Below are positions 7,312-14,917 of a DNA stretch of 32,709 nucleotides, one piece after another. Source of the DNA: JANQPC01 sp039208375 (GTDB lineage: Bacteria; Pseudomonadota; Alphaproteobacteria; Rhodobacterales; Rhodobacteraceae); the NCBI GenBank assembly GCA_039208375.1, contig JBCCRC010000037.1, positions 1 to 32,709 of the forward strand. The letters run 5' to 3'. The stretch's first letter is position 1, and each line of letters starts with the position of its first letter. Below the pieces are notes generated by a model. The model did no database searches, had not been told where the DNA came from, and worked only from the letters and a program-made list of their open reading frames with translations. Position numbers and translations under genes: made by a program.

Positions 7312-8895
7312 ATGACGGGATCTGACGAAAGAGCCGCGGGAACCGCCGTAGTGGTCGGCGCGGGCGTTGGCGGGCTGGCCAGCGCGATGCGGCTCGCCCA
7401 TGCGGGGCTTGATGTCACTGTGGTGGACCGTGCCGCGGCGCCCGGCGGCAAGATGCGCGCGGTGGAAAGCGATGCAGGGCCGGTGGATGCCGGGCCCACG
7501 GTTCTGACAATGCGCTACGTGTTTGATCGGCTCTTTGCCGATGTGGGCCTTGAGCTTTCGGATTACGCCACGCTAATCCCCGAACGCGTTCTCGCCCGCC
7601 ATTACTGGCCGGATGGCAGCACGCTTGATCTGTTTGCCGATCCCGACGAGAGCGCTGCTGCGGTGCGCGCCTTCGCGGGCCGTAAGAGCGAGGCAGAGTT
7701 TCGAGCCTTCTGCGCCGAAGCGCAGCGGCTTTTTCAAACTTTCGATGCTCCTATGATGCAGGCCGAGGCCCCCTCACTGGCAGGCCTCTCCGCCCGTGTG
7801 GCGCTGCGCCCCGGGCTGATCCCCGCATTGGCGCCACTGTCCACCTTGGCCCGCCGCCTCGCCCGGCGCTTCAGCGATCCCCGCCTGCGCCAGCTTTTCG
7901 GGCGCTACGCCACCTATGTGGGGGGCTCGCCCTTTGAGGCGCCCGCCGTATTGTCGCTGATCTGGCATGCCGAGGCATCTGGCGTCTGGCGCGCAAAGGG
8001 CGGGATGCATGCGCTGGCCCAGGGACTTACCCGGGCCGCCGAACGGCTGGGCGTGCGCTTTCGGCTCAATACCGAGGTTGCGCGGATCGAGGCGCCGGGA
8101 GGCCGGGTAAACGCTATCGCGCTTGCCGACGGCACGCGGCTCCCATGCGATCTGGCGGTTTTCAATGGCGATCCGCGCGCACTCACAGCGGGCCTTTTGG
8201 GCGAAAGCGTGGAATGCAGCGTGGCTGAGGCGGGCACCGAGCCGCGCAGCCTCTCGGCCAATGTCTGGGCCTTTGCCGCGCGCTATACCGGGCCGGAGCT
8301 TGCCCATCACACGGTGTTTTTCGGAGCCGATCCGAAGCGGGAGTTTGCGCCAATCGCCGCAGGCGCGCTGCCCGAAGACCCTACGCTTTACATCTGCGCG
8401 CAGGATCGCGGTGCGGGCACCGTTCGCCCCGAGATCGAGCGCTTTGAGATAATCATGAATGCCCCGCCCCTTCCGGGCGGTCAGCCAGAGGATACCGAGC
8501 TATGTCGGACACGCACCTTCCAGACCCTCGCGCGGCATGGCGTGCGGTTTTCGCCGGAGCCGGATCCGGCAAGGGCTCTGACAACGCCGGTGGGATTCAA
8601 CGCGCTCTTTCCGGCGAGCCAAGGCTCCCTCTACGGGCGGAGCCCGCATGGCCTGATGTCGGCGTTCCAGCGGCCGACGGCACGCACGCGGGTGAGAGGG
8701 CTCTACCTGGCGGGCGGCGGGGCGCATCCGGGCGCGGGGGTGCCGATGGCAACCCTCTCCGGCCAGCACGCGGCCGCGGCGATCTTGACGGACCTTGCTT
8801 CAACCTCGACGTTCCGGCGGACGGCTATGCCTGGTGGTATGTCGACGGGATCAGCGACGATGGCAGCCGCGCGATCTCGATCATCGCCTTCATAG
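7312..8895 (+). CDS. crtD: Hydroxyneurosporene/methoxyneurosporene desaturase CrtD
   Basis: CrtD is an FAD-dependent 3,4-desaturase acting on 1-hydroxylated carotenoids in the spheroidene pathway. The N-terminus has the dinucleotide-binding motif VVVGAGVGGLASAMRL (from about residue 13), and the C-terminal part has GLYLAGGGAHPGAGVPMATL, both typical of CrtI/CrtD flavoproteins. ATG at 7312 is used; a GTG directly before it (7309) is equally possible, and neither has a clear Shine-Dalgarno, so the leader is short. The final 30 or so codons, after AAAILTDLAS, run in a different frame across sequence encoding the conserved start of CrtC and look unconstrained. Confidence 0.93.
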   Translation: MTGSDERAAGTAVVVGAGVGGLASAMRLAHAGLDVTVVDRAAAPGGKMRAVESDAGPVDAGPTVLTMRYVFDRLFADVGLELSDYATLIPERVLARHYWPDGSTLDLFADPDESAAAVRAFAGRKSEAEFRAFCAEAQRLFQTFDAPMMQAEAPSLAGLSARVALRPGLIPALAPLSTLARRLARRFSDPRLRQLFGRYATYVGGSPFEAPAVLSLIWHAEASGVWRAKGGMHALAQGLTRAAERLGVRFRLNTEVARIEAPGGRVNAIALADGTRLPCDLAVFNGDPRALTAGLLGESVECSVAEAGTEPRSLSANVWAFAARYTGPELAHHTVFFGADPKREFAPIAAGALPEDPTLYICAQDRGAGTVRPEIERFEIIMNAPPLPGGQPEDTELCRTRTFQTLARHGVRFSPEPDPARALTTPVGFNALFPASQGSLYGRSPHGLMSAFQRPTARTRVRGLYLAGGGAHPGAGVPMATLSGQHAAAAILTDLASTSTFRRTAMPGGMSTGSATMAAARSRSSPS

Positions 8896-9734
8896 GCTCG
8901 GTCTTCTCACCCTGGTATCGGTGGACGGGGCGGAAGAGGCCGCACAACCACGTTTGCATCAACGTGGCCACTTACGGGCCGGGCGGGCGCTTTACGATGA
9001 CGGATCGGGGCGAAACCGCACTACGGCAAACGAAGGATACGTTCGAGGTAGGCCCCAGTAAGCTAGCCTGGCTAGGCGATCGGCTGGAGATCGAGGTCGA
9101 CGAAATCTCGTCACTGCCCCTTGTCTCGCGCGTCAAAGGCAAGATCACGGTGCGGCCGAGCGGCATCACCGATGTGGAGCTTCCGCTCCATCCCGATGGC
9201 ACCCACGTCTGGCGTCCCTTTGCACCCACGGCGGATATCGAGGTTGATCTTAACCGGGGCTGGCAATGGACGGGGCATGGCTATTTCGATGCAAATTTCG
9301 GTACCCGTGCGCTGGAGGATGATTTCAGTTACTGGACGTGGGGGCGCTTCCCCACGCGTGACGGCGCCGCATGCTTTTACGATGCGGTGCGGCGCGATGG
9401 GTCTGAACTCGCCGTGGGGCTCGGATTTGACCGGGCGGGAAAGGCAACGCCCATTGAGATGCCGCCGCTCACTCGGTTCAACCGCTCGCTCTGGGCGGTG
9501 AAGCGGGAAACCCGGGCCGACACGGGCTACCGGCCCCGCCAGGTGAAAGCGATGCTTGACGCGCCGTTCTACAGCCGCTCGGCGATCACGACGCAGATCC
9601 ATGGGGAGGAAACCGTGGGGGTGCACGAGGCACTCGATCTCAATCGGTTTGCCTCGCCGCTCCTAAAGCCGATGCTTGCCGTACGCGTGCCCCGGCGGCC
9701 GGGCTGGCGCTTTGCCGATGAAAGCGTCGGATAG
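8502..9734 (+). CDS. crtC: Carotenoid 1,2-hydratase CrtC (start uncertain)
   Basis: CrtC adds water across the terminal double bond of neurosporene to give 1-hydroxyneurosporene. Family similarity begins near 8793 with DVPADGYAWWYVDGISDDG and continues through FIGSVFSPWYRWTGR and INVATYGPGGRFTMTDRG to the stop; that part is about 310 residues, near the usual proteobacterial size. There is no ATG, GTG or TTG in this frame between the ATG at 8502 and about 8960. The ATG at 8502 has AGAGGA nine nt upstream (8487-8492) and would give 410 residues, with roughly 95 N-terminal residues encoded out of phase inside crtD. Those residues do not look like a conserved domain. The true start could instead be a rare codon near 8775-8860. 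Confidence 0.85.
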   Translation: MSDTHLPDPRAAWRAVFAGAGSGKGSDNAGGIQRALSGEPRLPLRAEPAWPDVGVPAADGTHAGERALPGGRRGASGRGGADGNPLRPARGRGDLDGPCFNLDVPADGYAWWYVDGISDDGSRAISIIAFIGSVFSPWYRWTGRKRPHNHVCINVATYGPGGRFTMTDRGETALRQTKDTFEVGPSKLAWLGDRLEIEVDEISSLPLVSRVKGKITVRPSGITDVELPLHPDGTHVWRPFAPTADIEVDLNRGWQWTGHGYFDANFGTRALEDDFSYWTWGRFPTRDGAACFYDAVRRDGSELAVGLGFDRAGKATPIEMPPLTRFNRSLWAVKRETRADTGYRPRQVKAMLDAPFYSRSAITTQIHGEETVGVHEALDLNRFASPLLKPMLAVRVPRRPGWRFADESVG

Positions 9735-9821
9735 GGTTCTCGCCGGCTCAAGGCGCACCGACGTCGAGGGATTCTATGCGGTCTGTCGGCGCTCAGTAAG
9801 CCTGCGCATTCGAACCGCGTT

Positions 9822-10295
9822 CTAAGCGCCTTCGGACGCCGGCGTTCCACCATTCATTCGCCAGACCGCGAAATTCAGCGCCCCGGCAACCGTGACCCAA
9901 GCCAGATACGGCAGGAACAGCGCACCGGCCAGCGCATCCAACTGCCAAAACGCCACCATCGTGGCGGCGACTGAAAGCCAGAGCCCGATCAGAACAACAA
10001 GACCCGCGCCCATCCGGTGCAGGCCGAAAAAGACAGGCGTCCACAATGTGTTGAGCGCGATCTGCAGGGCGAAAAACGCCATCGCATAGGCGCTGCCGTC
10101 CAGGGTCGCCACCCGGGCGGCCGCAGCGGCTATGCAAAGGTAAAGCACGCTCCAGGCAACGGGAAAAGCCCAGTCCGGCGGCGTCCATCTCGGCTTGTCG
10201 AGGCGCTTGTACCAATCGCCCGGCTCAAAGAGCGCGCCCGTGGACCCCGCGGCGAAGCACGCGGCCAGAAAGATTGCGAACAGCATCATATCCAT
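9822..10295 (-). CDS. tspO: TspO/MBR family outer-membrane tryptophan-rich sensor
   Basis: The 157-residue product is a five-helix membrane protein of the TspO/peripheral benzodiazepine receptor family, with the signature WTPPDWAFPVAWSVLYL. In Rhodobacter TspO sits in the outer membrane, binds porphyrin intermediates and damps photosynthesis gene expression under oxygen. ATG at 10295 is chosen because family members begin with MDMxLFAIFLAACF; an upstream ATG would add 12 unlikely residues. Its place between crtC and crtB, on the minus strand, is the classical PGC location. It ends convergently with crtC, with 87 nt between them and no clear terminator seen. Confidence 0.94.
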   Translation of the reverse strand: MDMMLFAIFLAACFAAGSTGALFEPGDWYKRLDKPRWTPPDWAFPVAWSVLYLCIAAAAARVATLDGSAYAMAFFALQIALNTLWTPVFFGLHRMGAGLVVLIGLWLSVAATMVAFWQLDALAGALFLPYLAWVTVAGALNFAVWRMNGGTPASEGA

Positions 10296-10410
10296 GGTGC
10301 CGAACCTAGGGCCCCTGTGCAGAGGTTCCAACCCCGCAGCGCGGGTGCAGGGCGCAGCCCACCCCCTCGCCGTTGGCGCGGCTCACCATCCGGAGCGAGT
10401 ATTTGGGAAG

Positions 10411-10445
10411 ATAAAACGGCGCGCTGGACGTCTTAAACGCGCGCC
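10411..10445 (-). terminator. Candidate terminator downstream of crtB
   Basis: On the minus strand GGCGCGC and GCGCGCC form a 7-bp stem with a 14-nt loop, followed by GTTTTAT. It begins 8 nt after the crtB stop and would separate crtIB from tspO. The T-run is short, so termination may be partial. Confidence 0.45.
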
Positions 10446-10452
10446 ATGCGTA

Positions 10453-11505
10453 TCAGGGCCGCGCGCTGCGCAAGGGCCCGGCCAATGCGGACGCACGCGC
10501 CTGATCGCGGGTTTCAAGAGCGGCGAGCGCCGCCATCAGCGCGCCAGACCGGCCTTCGCCCCACACCGGCACCGGAGCGGGATCACGGGCCGCCGCTTCC
10601 ACAAGAAAGCGCGTTTCTTCCAGCGGCCGGGCATAGAGCACCGCCGAGCGTGGCATCACGAGCCCCACACCGGTTTGCAGCACAGAAAGCGCCAGCCAGC
10701 CAAGTTTCTGCGCCTTGTAGGTATGCGCGCGATAGGAAATGGTGTCGAACCCGTTGCGCCGCACAGCACCACCGATCCCAGCATATACATGGCGGGCGGC
10801 CAAGATCCCGGGCCGAGCCGCAAGCGGCAGCGCGGGAATTCCCGCCTCAGCACGGTAGTATAGCCGGTTCGCCTCGCTCAACAGCCGGCGCACCATTCGG
10901 CGGATCCGTTCATCGGGGATCGGATCGGCGAAGAACGCCTCGGGCGCGATGCCCGCGGCGTCAAGCCAATCGAGCGGCAGGTACATGCGCCGCTCACGCG
11001 CATCCTCGCCCACATCCCGCGCGATGTTGGTAAGTTGCATTGCCACGCCGAGATCGCAGGCGCGCGCAAGCGCATGGGCATCGCGCACACGCATCAGAAC
11101 GCACATCATCGCGCCTACGGCCGCTGCCACGCGGGCGGAATAGGCGAAAAGATCCGAAAGCGTGCGGTAACGCCGGTCCATCGCATCCCAGGCAAGGCCT
11201 TCAAGCAGCGCATCGGGAAGCGCGCGCGGCATCTCGTAGGTTTCGATCACAGCGGCAAACGCGCGATCGGCAGGCGCGTTGCGGGGCGTGCCGCGATAAA
11301 TCAGATCCAGCCGATCGCGCAGCGTGAGCACGGCATGGGGCTTCTCACTGTTGAGATCCACCGCATCATCCGCCAGCCGGCAAAAGGCATAAAGCGCCAG
11401 CGCCGGATCGCGCACATTCGCCGGCAACAGCTTAGAAGCGGCATGGAATGAGAGTGATCCGTGGCGGATGGCCTCCTTGCAATGGGCCAGATCGTCGGCG
11501 CGCAT
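10453..11505 (-). CDS. crtB: Phytoene synthase CrtB
   Basis: CrtB joins two GGPP molecules into phytoene, the first committed carotenoid step. The 350-residue protein has both aspartate-rich substrate-binding motifs, DDAVD (46-50) and DVGED (164-168), and the family block LGVAMQLTNIARDVGEDA. The start ATG at 11505 overlaps the crtI stop as TGATG, so translation of the two is probably coupled; a GTG one codon earlier is also available. The order crtI-crtB in one unit is standard for purple bacteria. Confidence 0.96.
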   Translation of the reverse strand: MRADDLAHCKEAIRHGSLSFHAASKLLPANVRDPALALYAFCRLADDAVDLNSEKPHAVLTLRDRLDLIYRGTPRNAPADRAFAAVIETYEMPRALPDALLEGLAWDAMDRRYRTLSDLFAYSARVAAAVGAMMCVLMRVRDAHALARACDLGVAMQLTNIARDVGEDARERRMYLPLDWLDAAGIAPEAFFADPIPDERIRRMVRRLLSEANRLYYRAEAGIPALPLAARPGILAARHVYAGIGGAVRRNGFDTISYRAHTYKAQKLGWLALSVLQTGVGLVMPRSAVLYARPLEETRFLVEAAARDPAPVPVWGEGRSGALMAALAALETRDQARASALAGPLRSARP

Positions 11506-13064
11506 CACTCGGCCGCCATCTTTTGCGGCGGGGCGTGGGCCGGGGCGGGGGGCACCATTTGCGCCAGCACCTCCGCGCTCAGCACAACGCCTGGTAGCCC
11601 GGCACCGGGATGCGTGCCCGCCCCGGCTAGATAAAGGCCAGGAAGCTCTTCGCTCACATTATGGGGCCGGAACCAGGCCGATTGCAGGATCCTAGGCTCG
11701 ATCGAAAAGCCGGTGCCCATGGGGGCAAGGTACCGGGTGCGGAATGTCTCGGGCGTAAAGGTCAGGCTTTCGGTGATACGGCGCTCGAACCCCGGCATTG
11801 CCTGTTGCAACGTGGCGATCATTTTCTGGCGATAGAGCTCTTCTTCCCGCGCCCAGTCCACCGGCGCCGCGTGGCCGAGATGAGGGACGGGCGACAGGAC
11901 ATAGAAGGTGTCATCCCCCTCGGGCGCCACTGTGGGGTCTGTCGTACTCGGCCGATGGATATAGAGGCTCATGTCATCGGCCAGCCGGCCCTTGATGAAG
12001 ATGTCGCGCAAAAGCCCGTCATAACGCGGGCTGTTCAGAATGGTGTGGTGGCCGAGGTCCGGCCACATCCCACGGGTGCCGCGCGTGCCGAAATACCAGA
12101 CATAAAGGCCCATGGACCACCGCTGGCGCTTCAGCTTTCGAGGCGTCCAGCGCCGCTTGGCGTGACGGCGCAGCAGGCGATCATAGGTATGGCCCGCATC
12201 GGCGTTGGAAACGATGAGATCGGCCTCGATCACTTCGCCTGACGTCAGCCGCACTCCCCCGGCGCGGCCATCGCGGGTGAGGATCTCATCGGCCTCGGCG
12301 CCATACCGCACCAACCCCCCCTGATCGCCAACCACCTGCGTCATGGCACGGGCGATCGCGGCGACACCGCCGATGGCGTAATGCACGCCGTAGGTTTTCT
12401 CCAGGTGGCTAACCAGCGCGTACATCGACGTGACGTGCATCGGGTCGCCACCGATGAAAAGCGGGTGGAACGATAGCGCCATTTGCAGGCGCGGATCGCG
12501 AACCCGCGCCTTCGCGTGGCCGAGGATCGAGCGATCCGCACGCAGGACACCGAAAGTGGGCAGCACCTTCAGAGTTTCCCAAAGCCGGTGCATGGGCCGG
12601 CGACCGAGGCCCTCGAACCCGATGCGATAGCGGATCTCGCTGTCCTTCAGAAAACGCAGGTAGCCGTCTACATCGCCGGGCGAAAGGCGGCGCACTTCTT
12701 CCACCATCCGCGCATCGTCGCCGCAGGCCGCAAAGCGCGATCCGTCCGGCCAACGGATCTCATAGAACGGGTCCATTGGCCGCAGGTCGACTTCGGCGTT
12801 GAAATCGCGGCCGCAGGCGCGCCAAAGATCGCGAAACACGTCCGGCATTGTCACGATGGTTGGGCCGAGATCGAAGCGGTGGCCGCCTTTGTGAATCGCG
12901 GATCCGCGGCCGCCCGGCACGTCGAGCCGTTCGATCACGGTCACGCGGTAACCCTTTGCGCCAAGGCGCATTGCTGCAGAAAGACCACCGATGCCTGCGC
13001 CGATCACGAGGGCACGGGCCAGGCCAGTCTCAGTGGAATCGGGCAAGGGGGCACGATCAAGCAT
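11505..13064 (-). CDS. crtI: Phytoene desaturase CrtI
   Basis: CrtI is an FAD-dependent desaturase that converts phytoene in steps to neurosporene (three-step type in the spheroidene pathway; four-step gives lycopene, which sequence alone cannot exclude). The 519-residue product has VIGAGIGGLSAAMRLG at 20-35 for FAD binding and a C-terminal LYLAGAGTHPGAGLPGVV. ATG at 13064 is followed by a short variable N-terminus. It leads the crtIB operon and is divergent from crtA; a PpsR-like site at 13081-13098 lies immediately upstream of the start. Confidence 0.96.
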   Translation of the reverse strand: MLDRAPLPDSTETGLARALVIGAGIGGLSAAMRLGAKGYRVTVIERLDVPGGRGSAIHKGGHRFDLGPTIVTMPDVFRDLWRACGRDFNAEVDLRPMDPFYEIRWPDGSRFAACGDDARMVEEVRRLSPGDVDGYLRFLKDSEIRYRIGFEGLGRRPMHRLWETLKVLPTFGVLRADRSILGHAKARVRDPRLQMALSFHPLFIGGDPMHVTSMYALVSHLEKTYGVHYAIGGVAAIARAMTQVVGDQGGLVRYGAEADEILTRDGRAGGVRLTSGEVIEADLIVSNADAGHTYDRLLRRHAKRRWTPRKLKRQRWSMGLYVWYFGTRGTRGMWPDLGHHTILNSPRYDGLLRDIFIKGRLADDMSLYIHRPSTTDPTVAPEGDDTFYVLSPVPHLGHAAPVDWAREEELYRQKMIATLQQAMPGFERRITESLTFTPETFRTRYLAPMGTGFSIEPRILQSAWFRPHNVSEELPGLYLAGAGTHPGAGLPGVVLSAEVLAQMVPPAPAHAPPQKMAAE

Positions 13065-13080
13065 TGGGTGACGCTATAAC

Positions 13081-13098
13081 TGTCTAGTTTGATTTACA
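13081..13098. promoter_or_regulatory. PpsR/CrtJ-like operator, crtI side
   Basis: TGT-N12-ACA, 17 bp before the crtI start codon. On the minus strand it ends in TAGACA, a possible -10 for crtI, with CTGTCA 18 nt upstream as a weak -35. Confidence 0.7.
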
Positions 13099-13147
13099 AT
13101 GCGCTGACAGGCTGCCCTTGCGCAAGCCTTTACTTTGCCCCCGATTA

Positions 13148-13165
13148 TGTCAGACTAAATTGACA
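13148..13165. promoter_or_regulatory. PpsR/CrtJ-like operator, crtA side
   Basis: TGTC-N10-GACA, a full consensus palindrome. Its centre is 67 bp from the crtI-side site and only 8 bp separate it from the crtA Shine-Dalgarno. The wide spacing differs from the two other operator pairs and may require looping. Confidence 0.78.
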
Positions 13166-13184
13166 CATTTTTGGGAGTCGGGCG

Positions 13185-13895
13185 ATCCAAAGCGTTAGCC
13201 TCAGCCTTTTCCGGTTTGACAGCGCGGCGGCGCGTCTCTGGGTTTTGGCCCAGATGGGCGCGGCGCGGCTTGATTTCGCGCGGATGGGGGATGTGGGGTT
13301 CTGGAAGCTCTGCGGCTCTGGCACGGGCGAAGGCTTCACACCGGTGCCGAACACAGCGGTCTGGGCAATTCTGGCCACTTGGCCGGATGAGGTGACCGCA
13401 CGCCACCACACCGCCAACGCGGCCGTCTACCGACGCTGGCGCGCGAAGGCCCGCGAAAGCTGGACGGTCTATCTGACGCCAAGCGCGGCGCGAGGTGCGT
13501 GGGGCGGGGCCGAACCGTTCGAGGTTACCGGCCCGCAAGGCAACGGGCCGGTCGTGGCGCTGACACGCGCTACGATCAAACCACAGGTCTTGATGAAATT
13601 CTGGGGCCGGGTGCCGAAGATCGAGGATATGATCGGCGCCGATCCGAACGTCATCTTCAAGATCGGCATCGGTGAGGTGCCCTGGCTGCATCAGGTGACA
13701 TTTTCGATCTGGCCCGATCTGGATAGCATGGCCAACTTTGCCCGGCGCGGCGGGCCCCATGCCGAGGCGATCCGCGCCGTTCGCGAAGGCGCCTGGTTCC
13801 GCGAAGAGCTTTACGCCCGCTTCCGCCTTCTGGGCGAAGTCGGCACTTGGGGCGGCGAAAGCCCGCTTTCACAACTTGAAAGGACTGCGGCATGA
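13185..13895 (+). CDS. crtA: Spheroidene monooxygenase CrtA (apparent AUC start)
   Basis: CrtA introduces the 2-keto group that turns yellow spheroidene into red spheroidenone, using oxygen. The family block VSLSLFRFDSAAARLW and then FWKLCGSGTGEGFTPVPNTAVW are intact. In this frame the codons after the stop at 13161 offer only ATT (13167), ATC (13185) and TTG (13245) as starts. ATC at 13185 lies seven nt after GGGAG (13173-13177) and one codon before the conserved block, so it looks like the original start position with ATG changed to ATC. TTG at 13245 would delete about 20 conserved residues and has no Shine-Dalgarno. Product length from ATC is 236 residues. The stop overlaps bchI as ATGA. 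Expression may be weak. Confidence 0.85.
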   Translation: MQSVSLSLFRFDSAAARLWVLAQMGAARLDFARMGDVGFWKLCGSGTGEGFTPVPNTAVWAILATWPDEVTARHHTANAAVYRRWRAKARESWTVYLTPSAARGAWGGAEPFEVTGPQGNGPVVALTRATIKPQVLMKFWGRVPKIEDMIGADPNVIFKIGIGEVPWLHQVTFSIWPDLDSMANFARRGGPHAEAIRAVREGAWFREELYARFRLLGEVGTWGGESPLSQLERTAA

Positions 13896-14917
13896 CACAG
13901 CCGTTCCCGTTCTCCGCCATCGTCGGACAAGACGAGATGAAGCAGGCGATGATCCTCACCGCCATCGATCCCGGCATCGGCGGCGTGCTTGTCTTCGGCG
14001 ATCGTGGCACCGGAAAATCCACCGCCGTGCGCGCGCTTGCAGCACTGCTTCCGCCGATCCGTGCGGTCGAGGGCTGCCCGGTCAACGCCGACCGCCTTTC
14101 CGATTGCCCGGAATGGGCAGAGGTCGGATCGAAGCGGGTGGTGAAAAAGCCAACGCCCGTGATCGACCTGCCCCTGGGCGCAACGGAAGATCGCGTGGTG
14201 GGCGCGCTCGATATCGAGCGGGCGCTCACGCGCGGGGAAAAGGCGTTCGAGCCAGGGCTTCTGGCGCGCGCCAACCGCGGGTACCTCTATATCGACGAGG
14301 TGAACCTGCTTGAGGATCACCTTGTTGACCTGCTGCTCGACGTGGCGCAATCGGGCGAAAATGTCGTTGAACGCGAAGGGCTTTCGATCCGCCACAAAGC
14401 GCGCTTCGTGCTGGTGGGTTCGGGCAACCCCGAAGAGGGCGAACTCAGGCCGCAACTTCTTGATCGTTTCGGGCTGTCGGTTGAAGTGGCGTCGCCTACG
14501 GATATCGAGCAACGGATCGAAGTGATCCGACGCCGTGATGCTTACGAGACGGACACCGCAGCATTTCTGAAGCGCTGGCGGGCGGCCGATACGCGGCTTC
14601 GCAAGAAAATCCTCACTGCACGTGAAGCGATTGCGGAGCTCGAGACGCCGGATCAAACGCTGGTGGATTGTGCAGAGCTCTGTGTGGCCCTTGGCTCAGA
14701 TGGCCTGCGTGGAGAGCTCACGCTCTTGCGCGCGGCACGGGCGTTGGCCGCCTTTGAAGGCGCCGAAACGGTGAATCGCGCTCACTTACGCAAGATCGCA
14801 CCTTCGGCGTTGCGCCATCGCCTGCGCCGCGATCCGCTGGACGAGGCGGGATCGGCCATCCGCGTGGCGCGCACGGTAGACGAATTGTTCGGGGCGTTCG
14901 CCACGGCGGCGGAGTAG
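13892..14917 (+). CDS. bchI: Magnesium chelatase ATPase subunit BchI
   Basis: BchI is the AAA+ ATPase of magnesium chelatase, forming a hexameric ring with BchD that drives Mg insertion into protoporphyrin IX by BchH. The 341-residue product has Walker A GDRGTGKS (36-43), Walker B YLYIDEVN (131-138) and the family insertion with GCPVNADRLSDCPEW. The ATG overlaps the crtA stop, with GAAAGGA upstream, so crtA and bchIDO are probably one transcript under the crtA operator region. Confidence 0.97.
   Translation: MTQPFPFSAIVGQDEMKQAMILTAIDPGIGGVLVFGDRGTGKSTAVRALAALLPPIRAVEGCPVNADRLSDCPEWAEVGSKRVVKKPTPVIDLPLGATEDRVVGALDIERALTRGEKAFEPGLLARANRGYLYIDEVNLLEDHLVDLLLDVAQSGENVVEREGLSIRHKARFVLVGSGNPEEGELRPQLLDRFGLSVEVASPTDIEQRIEVIRRRDAYETDTAAFLKRWRAADTRLRKKILTAREAIAELETPDQTLVDCAELCVALGSDGLRGELTLLRAARALAAFEGAETVNRAHLRKIAPSALRHRLRRDPLDEAGSAIRVARTVDELFGAFATAAE

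Noticed and set aside
8760..8895. Programmed frameshift producing a CrtD-CrtC fusion
   Set aside because: No slippery heptamer was seen at the junction; an unusual start for crtC is the simpler explanation.
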